64,000 nucleotides of DNA. Origin: Ampelocalamus luodianensis (Eukaryota; Streptophyta; Magnoliopsida; Poales; Poaceae). The stretch's first letter is position 1; every line of letters starts with the position of its first letter. Below, in pieces: positions 31,442-44,869 of the stretch. A program made the translations under genes and the position numbers. The notes beneath the pieces were generated by a model that saw only the letters and a list, made by a program, of their open reading frames with translations, did not search any database and had not been told where the DNA came from. The DNA lies in the NCBI GenBank assembly GCA_036346255.1, contig CM070625.1, positions 32,678,520 through 32,742,519 of the forward strand, written 5' to 3'.

Positions 31442-34400
31442 TGGGGACCCTGTGCATTATCTCCATAAGACCAAGATTAGGCAAGGTCTTAGGGACATAA
31501 TTACGGTCTCCGGTGAATGAATTCCAATTTAACTCTATCCAAGTGAGAGGCTTAACCGAATACTAGAGCCTCAACGATCATGCGCTCGCTTTTGCGAGCG
31601 CTTACATGATTGTCCATTCTCTTCGATTCAAGCACTACACTTAGTGAGTTAAATGGGGATTCATCAACAACGAGTATGACTTATATTGGCTCCCAAGATC
31701 AACGACCAATATACTCATACCTCATCCCACGCTGATTACATCCATACAACGATACAACAAGAGATTAAAAGACATATCAGTATAATAGTTAAGGTCTACA
31801 ATTTATTACATATGGCCGACCGCCAAATTCAAAGTAAAGTGTCAAGTAGCAATGAAGCAATTAAATAAAGCAAAAGACCAGAGTGGTATGCCCATCACCC
31901 ATCGGCAACCGATCAAGTTAAATGATAGCACACTACTCATTAGTGTCACCAAATCAACACTCAGCGAGATCGTCATACTCATAATCTTCTCACGCGGAAA
32001 AGGCCAAAGAAACATCCGGTGAGTACAAGTGTACTCGCAAGTCTTACACAAATAAAAATAGTTATGCATAAGGGTCATTCAAAGGATGGCTCATATTGGT
32101 TTAGTTTTACGAAAAGACGCAACAATTAACATCATACACATACTAGTTTTTCATGTGCCCATTTAAAATCAGGTTTGAAGTAGAAGTAAAACATGTAGTA
32201 AAGCATTTCAAAGAATAAACAATTGAATCATATAAGGACCAAAGTGGCAGCCCACTTTGATGCACTAAACACATGAACATCCTGCTCATGACGCAATACC
32301 AAGTTCAACCACAATTTTAATTAAAAGTCTAACAATAAGCAAATCACGATTTCTGCTGTCGTCCATAACCGTGGACACGGCTATTCGAATAGATTAATAC
32401 CTGCAGGGTGTACTACTTTACCCACACGACTTGATTAGCCCGTAAGCCTCCAGAGGCCTCAAATAGCACACTTCTTATGGTATGCCACTGTAAATCAAGA
32501 TACAACATTTTCAAGAAGAAAGCCCTATTGAGCGTGTCCCCTTGTGAGATGGTTCCTGCTCAGTACAAGCGTCCGATAGCACTTGCTAGGGGCTCACAAG
32601 TTATATTGGAAATACCGATGCAATCAAAATAAAAGAATTGGTGCTCCTTGCACACTATAAAGGATTACATCTAGCTCCTCAAAGAACATAGGATTTCACT
32701 GGCCGCTATGCCCCTTACACCACCAAGGACTTAACACAATAAAACCCTCCCCTACTTAACCATAATGGCTCCCAACCCGCGCGTGGCAAAGACAAGTATT
32801 GCTTGAACAAAGAGGTACCCAAAGTTCGGTCCTCAATTGTCCGCATAAGTCCTTCCACTTACCCAATGCTCGTGCACAAAGCACCATCACTAACCAACAC
32901 TTGTCCGACTCAAATCTCATTTAAAAATGACAAAGTTTTACTCATAAAACAGCTACAAAGATCTGAAGTAAAACATAAAGTAAGAGTTGTGTGTATCCCA
33001 AAACGCCAAGTTATTCTGACGATCGAACTACCGTATCTAGACTTGCATGGCTACAATTCTACAACCCATAATTCACACATCCTATCTTAAGCATATAGGA
33101 GTTGCATAATTCAAGATTAACCTCAAGCATAGGACATAACTAAACTACACATCACAAAAATATTGACATAATCAAATAGCATGCAAGCAATTATCATTGC
33201 ACTATCTTAACCAAAACGGGATCAAATATGATGCAAAAGAAAGTTCAAATGATGCTTGCCTTGCTGGTACAGTAGCTGCTCGCTCTCAAGAGCGTAAGTG
33301 TCGATATCAATATGCTCGGGATCTATATAATTATAACATCAAATAAATAATGAGAAAACAACTTAAAAATCAAAATGCTCAAAAATGCATGATTTTTCTA
33401 CAGTAGTTAGTTGTGATTTTAGATGGATTTAGGTAAAAGAATTATTCCATTTGGAGTTATGAATTGGAAGTTATGCTATTTTGAATTTCGTGTTTCATTA
33501 AACCTTAAATCATGTAACTTAATTATTTGGCCAAAATTTGTAGAACAGTGGTGGGGTAAAGGATTACAGGTAAATAGGCAATATTAATACAAGTTCAGAA
33601 CAGTTAAGTTTGTCCCATTTGGAGTTCTTATGATTTAGTTATTGATTTTCAAAGTTATCACCTTTTATAGTATAAAAATAATGGAGTTAAGGAGTATATT
33701 CTCCCAAAATAGTTTCTGTGATAGAGGTAACATAGAGACCATTTTTAGAATTAAGTTCACTGAAAATGAAAATTATCAAAAGTGGTCTCACCTGCTTTTT
33801 GGAGGTTCCAATAATTACTTATGCATTTTTAAAGATTTCACCCATTTTCCTATTGTAAATATAATGATTTTAATGAATAAATTTCCAATTAAAACCCTCT
33901 CCTACAGAAACATGTATGAAACCAATTTTGATAGGAAGTCCATTAAGAATGTAAATTTTCGTATGGTTTCATTCAATTTGGAGTTGAAATGAATTTGATA
34001 TGCAATTTAGAACTTAATACTCATTTTTCAGCTTTATAAATAAACAGATTTCGAAATTACTAAAAGAACTACTACTTTTCTCACCGAGACGCAGTGGTAG
34101 CCACGGTCAAGGCGACATGCGGGTCCGAGGAACAGCATGCTTTCTAATTTAACTCGATTAAAATACGAGAGTCGACAGTGGGGTCCTCTGTCACCACTCT
34201 GGCTCATCGGACTAGGTCCATCGACGCAGCACGCTAAGCGACGGGTTTAAGGGCTAGGCCCACCACCACTACTATGGCTTTAAAATGAGTGTGCCGGATT
34301 TCGCAAGGTCCCACTTGTAAGCTTACACATTAGGACTAAGACAGTGGATTAAAAGCTAATGATTGGGTTAACGCGAAATGACTAAGCTACGTGAATGGTC

Positions 34401-36113
34401 GGCACGCAGACGGCAATCGCGTTGCGTCCGCTGTCTCCTGGCGGCTCGGCGCGCTACGCGCAACGGCGGAGCTCCGCCACATGTCGACATTAGCTCCGCA
34501 ATAGTCTTGCGATCATAAGCATGTGGTCTCGCCGACCGAGCTTCTACCTCTGCACGCTGCCAGCCGAGATGAACGGAGGTGACTCTACGCAAAGTGCAAC
34601 AGAGATGTACAGCCCGCAGCATGACAACCAAGCGTGTGCCTGTGCCCTAGGGACTAAGTGGAAGTTACCCGAGCTAGATGGAAGCTCGGAGAAGCTTGAG
34701 ATGGTCGGAGCGTTGACGGCACGAGAAGACAAGTGCGTGCAAAAGGGCTTCACGTGAGAGGATGCCAAGGCCAAAAGGAGGTAATCGAGAGCTAGGTATA
34801 GCTCAAAGATCCACGTAAGATACTCTAGGAGCAAGGAATCAAAGAGGAGCTTACCGAACAAGGTAGGAGATGAAGGGTTCGGGTTGCATGGCCGAAAAGA
34901 TAAAATCTTCCAATACACGCACACTGTGCTGCAATGTCCAAATAGAGTTAGGGTTTTGATTAGTGAGCTAAGGCATGCAAGGTGACGCGGTGGATTGAGG
35001 ATAATACCTCCTGACACGAAGAATGCACGGTGTGTTCGATGGCGGCGTTGCTCGCCGTGAGCTGGAGCACTAAGATGAACCAAAGAGCTGCAAGCAAGGA
35101 TAGGAGCCGATGAGCAAAATGGAAATGACATGGAAGGTAGAGAAGGGTGGATCACCCGAGGAAGCTACCGTAGAGATGAGCACAAGGAGCTTCCTCTCCT
35201 CTCACAACCGAGGAGAAGTGAGGTCCAACGAAGGCATAGGGGAGTCTTATTCCGTGAAGAAGACGGCAACGAGCGGCGTTAGGTGGAGAAGCTCTCGTTG
35301 GTCAACGATACGGTGGTGTGACGGCGCGACGGAGGTGCTCAGTGGCGCCGCGCTGCGGGCACCGGATGCCCGAGGTGCGCCGGAGGTCGTGGACGAGCGG
35401 CAGTCGCCTCCGGGCGGTCGGGCGATACAAAGAAGCGCGCGCGCTGCGCGAGCAAAGTGGTTTGATCAAGACCGTAGATTGCGAATGGACTGACGAGATG
35501 AGCGGGGCATTCGACAGGTCGAATGATCGGGAGACCGAGCCGCTGGATGAGGATCTAACGCCGCATGTGGCAAAGGCGCTTAGGTGGTTGGGTTGAGTCC
35601 GGTTGCCGAGTCGGACTCGAGTCGGAGGAACAGTAGCGACTGGTTTGGGTTCAGTGCTTTGACCAGGATTTTAATTTATTCTTCCTACTTTGACCAGGGC
35701 TTAAAAATAGAAATAAAAATCCTAAAATCATGAAATAAATTGTGGGGGTTCCTGGGGAGATATAGTTCCCATAAAAATTATGAAACCCTACTGTTCATAA
35801 TATAATTTGTGATATTTAAATTCAAACATGTTGTATGTCTATGAAGGTTGTTTGAATTTTAACTATGTTCAAACTGTTCCCAAAATTTTGGAAAATGATA
35901 TTAATTCATGATAATTAATTTAGTATTTGAATAAATTGGTTCCAGATGATGATCACAACTTTTATTACTGATTGAAGTGAAATTTGAATTTTGATGTGTA
36001 TGTTCACCTCAAATTAGATTTTCCAAGTACAATATATTATGAAATGATTTGAATTTGATAATGCATGTTAGTGAAATACATATTAATCCAATTTACTTAG
36101 TTGGGGCGTGACA
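31442..36113 (-). repeat. 5' LTR of element 1 (4672 bp)
   Basis: On the plus strand it starts TGGGGACCCTG (a two-base deletion relative to TGTGGGGACCC in element 2) and ends TTGGGGCGTGACA. Read on the minus strand it therefore runs TGTCACGCCCC...CCCA. It contains an AT-rich outer part (34,380 onward is GC-rich, 35,700 onward AT-rich). No open frames of interest were seen. It abuts plus-strand RNase H at 36114. Confidence 0.9.
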
Positions 36114-36950
36114 CCAAAGATGGGCTCGGCTGTGTGCTTATGCAAGAGGGCCAGTTGTGGCGTATGCATCGAGGCAATTGAGACCTCATGAGGTGAATAA
36201 TCCCACTCATGATTTGAAACTCACAGCTGTAGTTCATGCTCGAAGATTAGGCGACATTACCTCATCGGTAATCGTCACGAGATCTACACCACCACAAGAG
36301 TCTCAAATATATTTGTACCAGAGCCGATCTGAACTTGAGGCAAAGAAGATGGCTCGAGTTGATCAAGGATTATGATTTGAGACTCCATTATCATCTAGGA
36401 AAGCAAACGCCGAGTCGATGCTTTGAGCAAAAATCTCATTGCAACTATTTATCGATAACTCCTATTTCAGAAGCTTGTGTGCTACGTATGCAATGTGTGC
36501 ACCGAGATAATTGAAGAAGGGCCTCTTGCTGCCCTTAGTGTGCATTTCACACTTGAGGACCAGATTAAAGAAGCCTAGAAGACCGACAAGGAAATGGCTC
36601 AAATCCAGAGAAATTGAAGCAAGACGAAGCCAAATGCTTCACCTGAAATGCACAAGGCACCCTATGGTTCGTAAACCGCTTAGTGGTGCCATTTGATTGC
36701 AACTTGAGAGAGTTAATTGTCAAGGAGGCTCACAACTATCAATTCTCCATTCACCCCAAAGCACCAAGATGTATCAAGACTTGAAAAAGAGGTTATGGTG
36801 GAGTCAAATGAAGAAGCAGATCGCGCAGTGATGTTGCTAAGTGCGATGTATGCTAGAGACTCAAGGTTGAGCATTTGAGACCAGTGGGTACTCTCCAACC
36901 TTTGCCTATTCGAAATGGAAGTGGGAGGAAATCAAGATGGACTTCATCAT
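36114..36950 (+). pseudogene. RNase H and N-terminal integrase of the oldest gypsy element
   Basis: The plus strand begins with KDGLGCVLMQEG, continues YASRQLRPHEVNNPTHDLKL (frame 36157-36375), then loses frame. ESMLKCTRHPMVRKPLS, and further VPFDCNLRELIVKEAHN-like and KMYQDLKKR..WWS-like pieces, represent the connection and HHCC domain. The segment ends LQPLPIRNGSGRKSRWTSS in one frame and WKWEEIKMDFI in the other. The latter holds the first catalytic Asp of the integrase core (MDFI, ending 36950). Element 2 interrupts directly after it. Confidence 0.88.
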
Positions 36951-39900
36951 CGTGGGACCCGGTAATTATATCTATAAGACCGAGATTAGACAAGGTCTTA
37001 GGGACATAAACACGGTCTCCTGTAAATGAATTTCAATTTAACTCTATCCAAGTGAGAGACTTAGCCGAATGCTAGAGCCTCAACGATCATGTGCGCCGCT
37101 CCTTTATGAGCGCTACATGATTGTCGCATTCTCTTCGATTCAAGCACTACACTTAGTGAGTTAAATGAGAATTATCAACAACGAGTATGACTTATATTGG
37201 CTCCCAAGATCAACGACCAATATACTCATACTCTCATCCAACGTTGATTACATCCATACAACGATACAACAAGAGATCAAAAGACATACCGCATAATAGT
37301 CAAAGTCTACACTTATTACATACCGCCCGCCTACCAAATTCAAAGTAAAGTATCAAGTAGCAATGGAAGCAAATAAATAAAGCAAAAGACCAAAGAGTGG
37401 TATGCCCATCACCCATCGCAACCGATCGGGGTTAAATGATAGCACACTACTCGTTAGTGTCACCCAAGTCAACACTAACAAGATCGCCGCACTCATAATC
37501 TTCCTCACCGGAAAAGGCCAAGAACATCCGGCCGAGTACAAGTGTACTCGCAAGTCTTACACAAATAAAATTAGTTATGCATAAGGGTCATTCAAAGGAT
37601 GGCTCATATTGGTTTAGTTTTGTAAAGAGACGCAACAAATAACATCCTGCACATACTAGTTTTCATGTGCCCGCTTAAAATCAGATTTGAAGTAGAAGTA
37701 AAGCATGTAGTAAAGCATTTTAGTAATAAACAATTGAATCATACAAAGACCAAAGTGGCAGCCCACTTTGATGTACTAAACACATGAACATCCTGCTCAT
37801 GACGAATACCAAGTTCAACCACAATTTTAAATCCAAGTCTAACAATAAGCACCACAAATTTCAAGCGTCGCCCATAACCACTGACACGGCTATTCGAATA
37901 GATTTATACCGCAGGTGTACTACTTTACCCACACGATTTGATTAGCCCGTAAGCCTCCGGATGCCTCCGAATGTAGTATACTTCCTATGGTATGCGGCCG
38001 GTAAATCAAGATATGGTCGCTTTTAGCAAGACGATTCCATTGGCTAAGTCCCCAACCTGTGGCTCCTAGGAAACACAAGACGTTAACATCTCCATCCTAT
38101 CGGCCCAAAAGGAATATGGGATTTCACGGTCCCATGCCCTTACAATTTCACCACCGTGGGACTCAACACAATGTAACCTTCCCCTACTTAACCATACAAA
38201 GACCCATATACCAAGCGTGATAGCACGAAAGTCGCTTGAACAAAGAGGTACCCAAAGTTCGGTCCTTAACTGTCCAGACAAGCCAAACCACATACCCAAT
38301 TCTCGTGCACGAATGCACCATCACTAGCTATCACTTGTCCAGACCAAAGGCTCATTTAAAATGACAAAATTTAACTTATAAAACAGATTCGAAGATCTGA
38401 AACAAAAGTATATAATGAGAGTTGTGTTTATCCCATAATTGTCGGGTTATTCCCGACAATCAAACTACCGGTTCTAGACTTGCATGGCTAAGCAACTCAA
38501 ACAATAACTTCACTCATCCTAGCATAACATTTCAGTAATGGAATAATTCAAGGATAGCCACAATGACAACGTAATAGGATGTGTCTAACTATTCAACACA
38601 AAAATAGCGACATTATCAAAATAGCGTGCAAGCAATTATCATTGCATCTACCCTAACAAATCTGGGATCAAATATGATGCAAAAAAAAAGTTCAAAGGAT
38701 GCTTGCCTTGCTGGTACAGTAGCTGCTCACTCTCAGTAGCATAAGTGTCGATATCAATATGCTCGGGATCTATATAATTATAACATCAAATAAATACCGA
38801 GAAAACAACTCAAAAACCAAAATGCTCAAAAATGCATGATTTTTCTGCAGTAGTTAGGTCATGATTTTAGATGGATTTAGGTAAAAGAATTATTCCATTT
38901 GAAGTTATGAATTGGAAGTTATGCTATTTTGAATTTCTGTGTTTCATTAAACCTTAAGTCATGTAATTTAATTATTTGGCCAAAATTTGTAGAACAGCAA
39001 TGGGTAGAGGATTACATAGGTAAATAGGTAATATTAATACAAGTTCAGAATAGTTGAGTTTGTCCCATTTGGAGTTCTTATGATTTAGTTATTGATTTTC
39101 AAAGTTATCGACTTTTATAGTATAAAAATAATGGAGTTAAAGGTTATATTCTCCCAAAAATAGTTTCATGACAGAGGTAATATGGAGACCATTTTAGAAT
39201 TAAGTTCACTGAAAATGAAAATTATCAAAAGTGGTCTCACTGTTTTTGGAGTTTCTAATAATTACTTATGCATTTTTGAAGTTATCACTTTTTTCCTATT
39301 GTAAAATAATGGTTTTAATGGATTAATCTCCAAATAAAGCTCTCTGCTACAGAGACATGTTTGGAACTAATTTTAATATAAAGTTTACTAAAAGTGAAAA
39401 TTTTCGTAAGTGGTTTCATGTGATTTGGAGTTAAAATCAATTAATTATGTATTTTGAAGTTATTCATATTTTTCAAGTATCAATAATTCATTCTCGTAAT
39501 TTCTTAAGCTGCTAATACTTTTCTTAATGAAGCGCCAGGCTAGCCACGTCAATGACTTGCTGGACCCGTGAATAGTATATTTTCAGTTTATCTCGATTTA
39601 ATTTGCGCTCGACCACCTGGTCCCACCGTGAGTGACACGCTGTCAGATTTGGTCCACGTGCACGCGCACAGCGCACGGGGCTCAAGGCCTAGGCCCATAT
39701 GTTAGTCGCTCCACCCACGCAGATAACCCCGCAGCTTTTACGTGCACGACCCACGTGTAAGCGATCGCTTAACTCGTTAAGACATCATTTAATGTTAACC
39801 AATCATTAGGTAATTTAATGACCGAATCATGGTCCTCATGACCTGGCTAGGCGCGTCGGACGGACCGACACGCTGCCGGTTTGCCCGGCGCTTCTTGTCG

Positions 39901-41496
39901 CGATTCAAGCCACGCGCGCGCGAACCCAAGGCATAAACAACGCACAATAGTATGGCGCCCTAATGAGAGTGGTCTCGACGGCGAGTCGGCTGCACCGCGC
40001 TAGCCGAGTTGAGCGCGCAAGCTTACTACAAAACCGCAACAAGCAAGGTAAAGCTCCGCAGAACCAACAAGCGAGTGCCTGTGTCCTAGGGACTATCAAT
40101 GAGCTACCCGAGTAAGGAAGGGTGCTCGAGGAAGCTCGGTCGCTAGAGTCTGCGCCGCGCACGAGAAGGAAATGTTGATAATACGGCCGAGGAGAGGATC
40201 CCGAGCAAAACCGAGTGAAATGAACGATCAAGATGTCTTACGTAACACCGAGGAAGCTAAAGAAACAAGGGATTGGACAATGGTTTCATCAATCCAAGTG
40301 GGAGATGAAAAGTTGTTTCACCGCCAAGAATGATGCAAACTTCGATTCATCAAGGTCCCGCTGCATTACCCAATTAAGGTTAGGGTTTTACTCAGGATCT
40401 AAACACATAATATGACGCGCTAAGTCGAGGATAATACCTCTCGAGACGAAGAGGACCGACGATGTCCTGGTGCACGCTCCGGACGCCACCGAGAGCTCAA
40501 AGATGGAACACGAGCTACAAACGACAAGAGAGGCTCGCATTAACCAAAATGGATAGGGCATTGAACAAGAAGGAGGGAGGAACCATGCGAGGAAGCTTAC
40601 CCTAGAGACGAGCTCTGTTGGCTTCCTCCTCCGTCAACCGAGGAGAAGTGAGGAGAAGGAAGGGCTTCGAGGAGCATTAAGCTCGTGATGACGGAATGGA
40701 GGCGCGTGAAGGGGAAGCTCCGGAGTGGTTGCATGCGCGGTGGATTGACGGCGCCCACCGGCGCTGCTCGAGCACGCCGGAGAAGCTCGCACACATGGCG
40801 AGGAGCTCCCGCGCAAGGTCGAGACGACCGACACGCGGGCCCACGACGCACGCTGACTTAGTCGCGTGCGCGCGTGAGTCGAGGAGAAGGGGTGGTCGGG
40901 TCGTTGGATGTAAATCACATGGCTCACGCATCACCTAGGAGGGATTGAGTGTTATAAGGAAGGGAGGTCAGGGGCGTTGGATTCGCATCAAATGGCTCAC
41001 GACCTCTTAGGCGATGAGCACCGGTGGGCAGGAGGTCGGGCCGTTGATGTCCATCTGATGACTCACGACCTCCTGGTGGGAATGAGGGTTATAAGGCAAA
41101 GGAGGTCGGGTCACCGATCTCGATCGCAAGGCTCACGACCACCCAGCGGTCCCCGACTCCGTTGAGACATAAGAGGTCGGGACCGAGGATTTAGATCCAA
41201 GGCCTACATGCATTGGTGCATTTAGGCCGTTGAGCTGAGTCGCCGCCTGTTGGACTCGAGTCCAAGGAATAGTGTCACTTGTTTAGGGTTAGGGTTTGAC
41301 CGAGAATTAAAATAGTTTCTCCACTTTGACCAGAGGCTAAAAATAGAAATAAAATTCCCAAAATCATGAAATAATTTGTGGGGTTCTCGAAGATATAGTC
41401 CCCACAAAAATTATGAAACCCCACTGCTCATATTAAAATTTGTGACATTTAAATTCAAACATGTTGTATGTCTATGAATTGTTCTAAGTCAGGACA
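36951..41496 (-). repeat. 3' LTR of element 2 (4546 bp, internal deletion)
   Basis: It starts CGTGGGACCCGG (consensus TGTGGGGACCCG) and ends CTAAGTCAGGACA. Compared with 51780-52082 it lacks the AT-rich stretch after ATGTTGTATGTCTATGAA, replaced by a short junction before AGGACA. It carries the same tandem array as the 5' LTR (40893-41190). Confidence 0.9.
40893..41190 (+). repeat. ~70-bp tandem repeats in the 3' LTR of element 2
   Basis: Units begin (G)AGGTCGGG near 40893, 40964, 41032, 41103 and 41173. Each has CGTTGGAT-like and GGCTCACGACC words. The array is the counterpart of 51212-51510 in the other LTR and is absent from the element 1 LTRs. Confidence 0.85.
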
Positions 41497-43150
41497 AACC
41501 TCCTCTTACAAAAGATCTCACCGAGATCCGGGTGGAGAAGAATTAGAAGGTTTTCATTAGAAGTTATAATTTATGTTGTCTTGATTTCCTTCAAAGATAG
41601 TGTTGACATGTTGATATGTTTTACCTTTCCTTTCTTGATACGAAGGCACTTCATGTAGAGAAGAGGTCCGATATGCCACTGCATCCGGCCTTCACGCTCC
41701 TGTTGCTTCATCTTCCGTGTGGTTGCTCCATTGACCTTGACGAACTTGATGTCACGATTCTCGCCTTGCGCTCGGTTTCTTCGAGGATACGAATCGGGCT
41801 CTCTCGATAAGATAGATCGGGTTGCAAGTTGAGTTTGTCCAACTCGGTTGCTTAGCTGGGACTCAAGACATTTCTTGAGTTGGGAGACATGGAAGACGTT
41901 ATGCACGCTCGAAAGTGATGGTGGCAACCCAACCGTATGCCACCAATCCCAACTTAGCTAGAATACTGAAAGGTCCAATATAGCGAGGTGCTAATTTACC
42001 TTTGATTTGGAAGAGACGAACTCCTTTCATAGGAGAGACTTTAAGATATACATGATCGCCCACTTCGAAACTCAACTCGCCGACGACGGTCGGCATATGA
42101 CTTCTCGACGTGATTGAGTCGCCCTAATTCGCTCGCGAATGACACGAACTTGTTCTTCAAAGATCTTCCACCAAGGTTGGGCCATAGAATGGCCTCTCCC
42201 CGGCTTCGGACCAGTTCAAAGGTGTTCTACAAGCTCTCCCATACAATGCTTCGAAAGGTGACATCTGAATGCTTGATTGGAAACTATTGTTGTAGGAGAA
42301 CTCCGCAAATGGCAAACACTTCTCCCAGCTTTTGCTATAGGACAGCACACAAGCTCGGAGAAGATCTTCTAAAATCTGATTCACTCTTTCACCATCCATC
42401 TGCTTATGGGTGGTAGGCGAGTCGAAAGATAGATCGTCCCCATCGCTTTATGTAAGCATCCCAGAAATAGGATGTGAATTGAGGGCCTCTATCGGAAACT
42501 ATCACCTTTGGGACACCGTGAGACAAACAATTCTTGCAATGTAAAGCTCCGCTAACTTGTCCCCACTGTAGGTGGTCTTGACAGAATGAAGTGAGCAACC
42601 TTCACAAATGGTCTACAATTACCCATATAGAATCAAATCCAGCTTTTAGTTCTAGGAAGGCCGGTGATAAAATCCATGCCAACTTCTTCCCATTTCCACC
42701 GGGAATGGGCAGGATCTAGAGTACCACCGGCTTCAAATGCTCACTTTAACTCTTGACATAGATCACACTCGCCACATACCGTGTAACGTGTCGCTTCATT
42801 TGGCTCCACCACGCTTTTTCAAATCTTGATACATTTTCGACTTCCGGGTGGATAGAGAATTTGAGTTATGAGCCTCCTTGAGAATCAATTCTCTCAAGTG
42901 GCGATCAAATGGTACCACCATACGGTTTCCAAACCATAGAGTACCTTGTGCATCTTGCTTAAAACATTTAGCCTTGCCTTGCTTCATTTGTTCTAAAATT
43001 TGAGCCACTTCAATCGGTTCTGGCTTTTAATCTGGTCCTCAAGTGTGCAAGTCACACCGAGGGCTGCAAGCTGAACCTTCTTCAACTATTTCTGTGTAGG
43101 CCTTGCAATGCAAGACATAAGCCCGTGAGAAAAGGAGTTACCGACAACAA
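41497..43150 (-). pseudogene. Element 2 integrase with chromodomain-like tail, remnant
   Basis: The minus-strand frame 42399-42157 reads GERVNQILEDLLRACVLSYS, then CLPFAEFSYNNSFQSSIQMS and PFEALYGRACRTPLNWSEAG, a well-kept core segment with the third catalytic Glu (GERVNQ). FHVSQLKKCL and ILSREPDSY follow. IKFVKV and then QEREGRM (frame 41927-41571) correspond to the IPLVKV.W...EEATWERE motif of the chromodomain tail. QGTLWFGNRMVVPFDRHLRE at 43008-42796 is the N-terminal zinc domain. Frameshifts separate the pieces. Confidence 0.87.
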
Positions 43151-43179
43151 ATTGCATTGAGATTTTTCGCCAATGCGCT

Positions 43180-43560
43180 GCCACGACATTAGCCTTCCTG
43201 GATGATAATGGAGTCCCATATCATAATCTTTAATCAACTCAAGCCATCTTCTTTGTCTCAAGTTCAGTCGGCTTGGGTGAAAATATATTTAAGGCTCTTA
43301 TGGTTTGTGATAGATCTCGCAACGACACCGATGAGGTAATGTCGCCAAATCTTCAAGGCATGAACTACAACCGCGAGCTCTAGGTCGTGTGTGGGATAAT
43401 TGGCCTCATGGGGCCTCAATTGCCTCGATGCGAGGCCACCACTGGCCGCCTTGCATAAGCACACAACCGAGCCCATGGCGAGATGCATCACAAGAGATAT
43501 CAAAGCTCTGTGAATGTCCGCGTATCAAGCACAGGAGCCTCACAGCATTCTTTCGTGGTT
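43180..43560 (-). pseudogene. Element 2 RNase H remnant
   Basis: The minus-strand frame 43503-43264 reads GGLASRQLRPHEANYPTHDL, then ELAVVVHALKIWRHYLIGVV and NHKSLKYIFTQAD. ASRQL, THDLEL, VVHALKIWRHYL and HKSLKYIF are the standard gypsy RNase H signatures. Upstream residues (YCDASRHGLGCVLMQ-like, near 43588-43406) are in a different frame. It is the best-preserved RNase H in the window but not continuous with RT. Confidence 0.88.
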
Positions 43561-43599
43561 TGGAAGCTTTGCTCGATTCTCCGTCCACTCAAATTTCTT

Positions 43600-44420
43600 T
43601 TCTTTAGAAGTTGGGTCATAGGCTTTGCAATTTTGAGAAATTCTTGATGAACCTACGGTAGTATCCCGCAAGTCCAAGAAAACTACGAATGTCGTGACGC
43701 CTTGGGTTGCTTCCACTCAAGGACATCTTGCACCTACTAGGATCAACAAATGACACCGCCCTTAGATAGGATATGTCCCAAGAAACTAACCTCTCGAAGC
43801 TAAAACTCACATTTGTTGAATTTGGCGATGTGTGATGGTGGCGAAGCTTTTCTAACACAAGTCTCAAATGTTGCTCGTGCTCAAGATCGACTTAGAGTAG
43901 ATAACGATATCATCAATGAAAACCAAGACAAACCGATCCAAGTATTCCATGAACACCGAATTCATGAGGTTCATGAAATAGGTCAGCATTGGTCAAACCA
44001 AAGGACATGACTGTGTACTGCATAAACCGTAACGCAGTAGAGAAGGCGTCTTCTAATGTCCTCGGTTCTAACTTTAATCTGATGGTAGCCTAACCTCAAG
44101 TCAATTTTGGAGAACACTTGAGCTCCACTAAGCTGGTCAGTAAAGGTCATCGATCCGCGGCTGACATTTGTTCTGACGGTGACCTCATTCAACTGACGGT
44201 AGTCAACACACATCCGTAGACTTTTGTCTTTCTTCTTGACAAAGAGAGCCGGCATCCCAAGGCGCAGGAGCTAGGCCTCGATGAAACCCTTTGTCCCGCA
44301 ACTCCTGTTGTTCTTTCACTCGCTAGCTCATTGGGCGGCATCCGATACGCCTTTTGAGATGGGCGCGCACGGGGCAAGCTCAATGACAAAACTCTACCTC
44401 TCTGGCAGGGGCATGCCCGA
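43600..44420 (-). pseudogene. Element 2 reverse transcriptase remnant
   Basis: The minus-strand frame 44255-43983 reads MPALFVKKKDKSLRMCVDYR, then QLNEVTVRTN, LSGAQVFSKIDLRLGYHQIK and VRTEDIRRR, after which the frame shifts at the GACATTAGAAGAC site shared with element 1. VLWFDQC precedes SFGLTNA in another frame. The IDDI catalytic segment lies near 43900 in broken context, and FGLAGYYRRFIKNFSKLQSL (frame 43867-43616) is the thumb/connection block. Upstream FPEELP.LPP-like residues are not readable here. Confidence 0.88.
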
Positions 44421-44467
44421 AGTTCCTCAGGAACACATCAGATACTCATTCACTATTGGTACCTCCT

Positions 44468-44854
44468 CTAGCTCGAGAGAGGTACTCGCTTTAACGCACA
44501 TAGGTGAGAACTACCCACTAAAGGTGCAAAGATCGACCTGATGTCGCCCTCGCTAGTCACTGAAATAGACCGCTGGGCACAATCAATTTTCCCCTGATTC
44601 TTAGATAACCAATCCATCCCTAAGATAACATCGATGCCCACTGAACTTATCACTATTAAGCTTGCTGAAAAGTTAACATTTTGTATTTTAATTTTTACGT
44701 CCCCGCAGACTTGATCGGTGTAGAAAACTGACACTCGGGACTGAATATGATAAGGCGGGTGAAGTGTATGTATCTTGAATTGGTTAACTACAGCATACTC
44801 GTTTTTAATAAATGAATGAGATGCTCCGTAATCAAATAAAACCGGCGCAGACAC
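44468..44854 (-). pseudogene. Element 2 aspartic protease, 128-codon open frame with altered active site
   Basis: The frame reads VLFDYGASHSFIKNEYAV, where gypsy proteases have LFDSGASHSFI. The catalytic D(S/T)G triad is DYG here. Downstream VISSVGIDVILGMDWLSKNQ and GKIDCA match the ILG.DWL.K..A.IDC motif that ends the domain. The protease would cut the Gag-Pol polyprotein. It is open over the whole domain, making this the longest recognisable pol frame of either insert, but the changed active site and frameshifted neighbours argue against activity. The ATG used is internal to the ancestral polyprotein. Confidence 0.85.
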
Positions 44855-44869
44855 GAATTAACAAGTAGT

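Larger units (their letters stand above)
22963..36113 (-). mobile_element. Gypsy element 1 (minus strand), 3' LTR truncated
   Basis: Full order on the minus strand from right to left: 5' LTR 31442-36113, iMet-like primer site 31424-31438, leader, gag, protease, RT, RNase H, integrase, polypurine tract 25681-25689, and 3' LTR 22963-25678. The 3' LTR lacks about 1.97 kb at its inner plus-strand start, so a deletion at 22962/22963 removed that end with about 0.4-0.5 kb of the host RT. It sits inside the plus-strand element between RT and RNase H. All coding domains carry frameshifts and stops. Confidence 0.9.
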
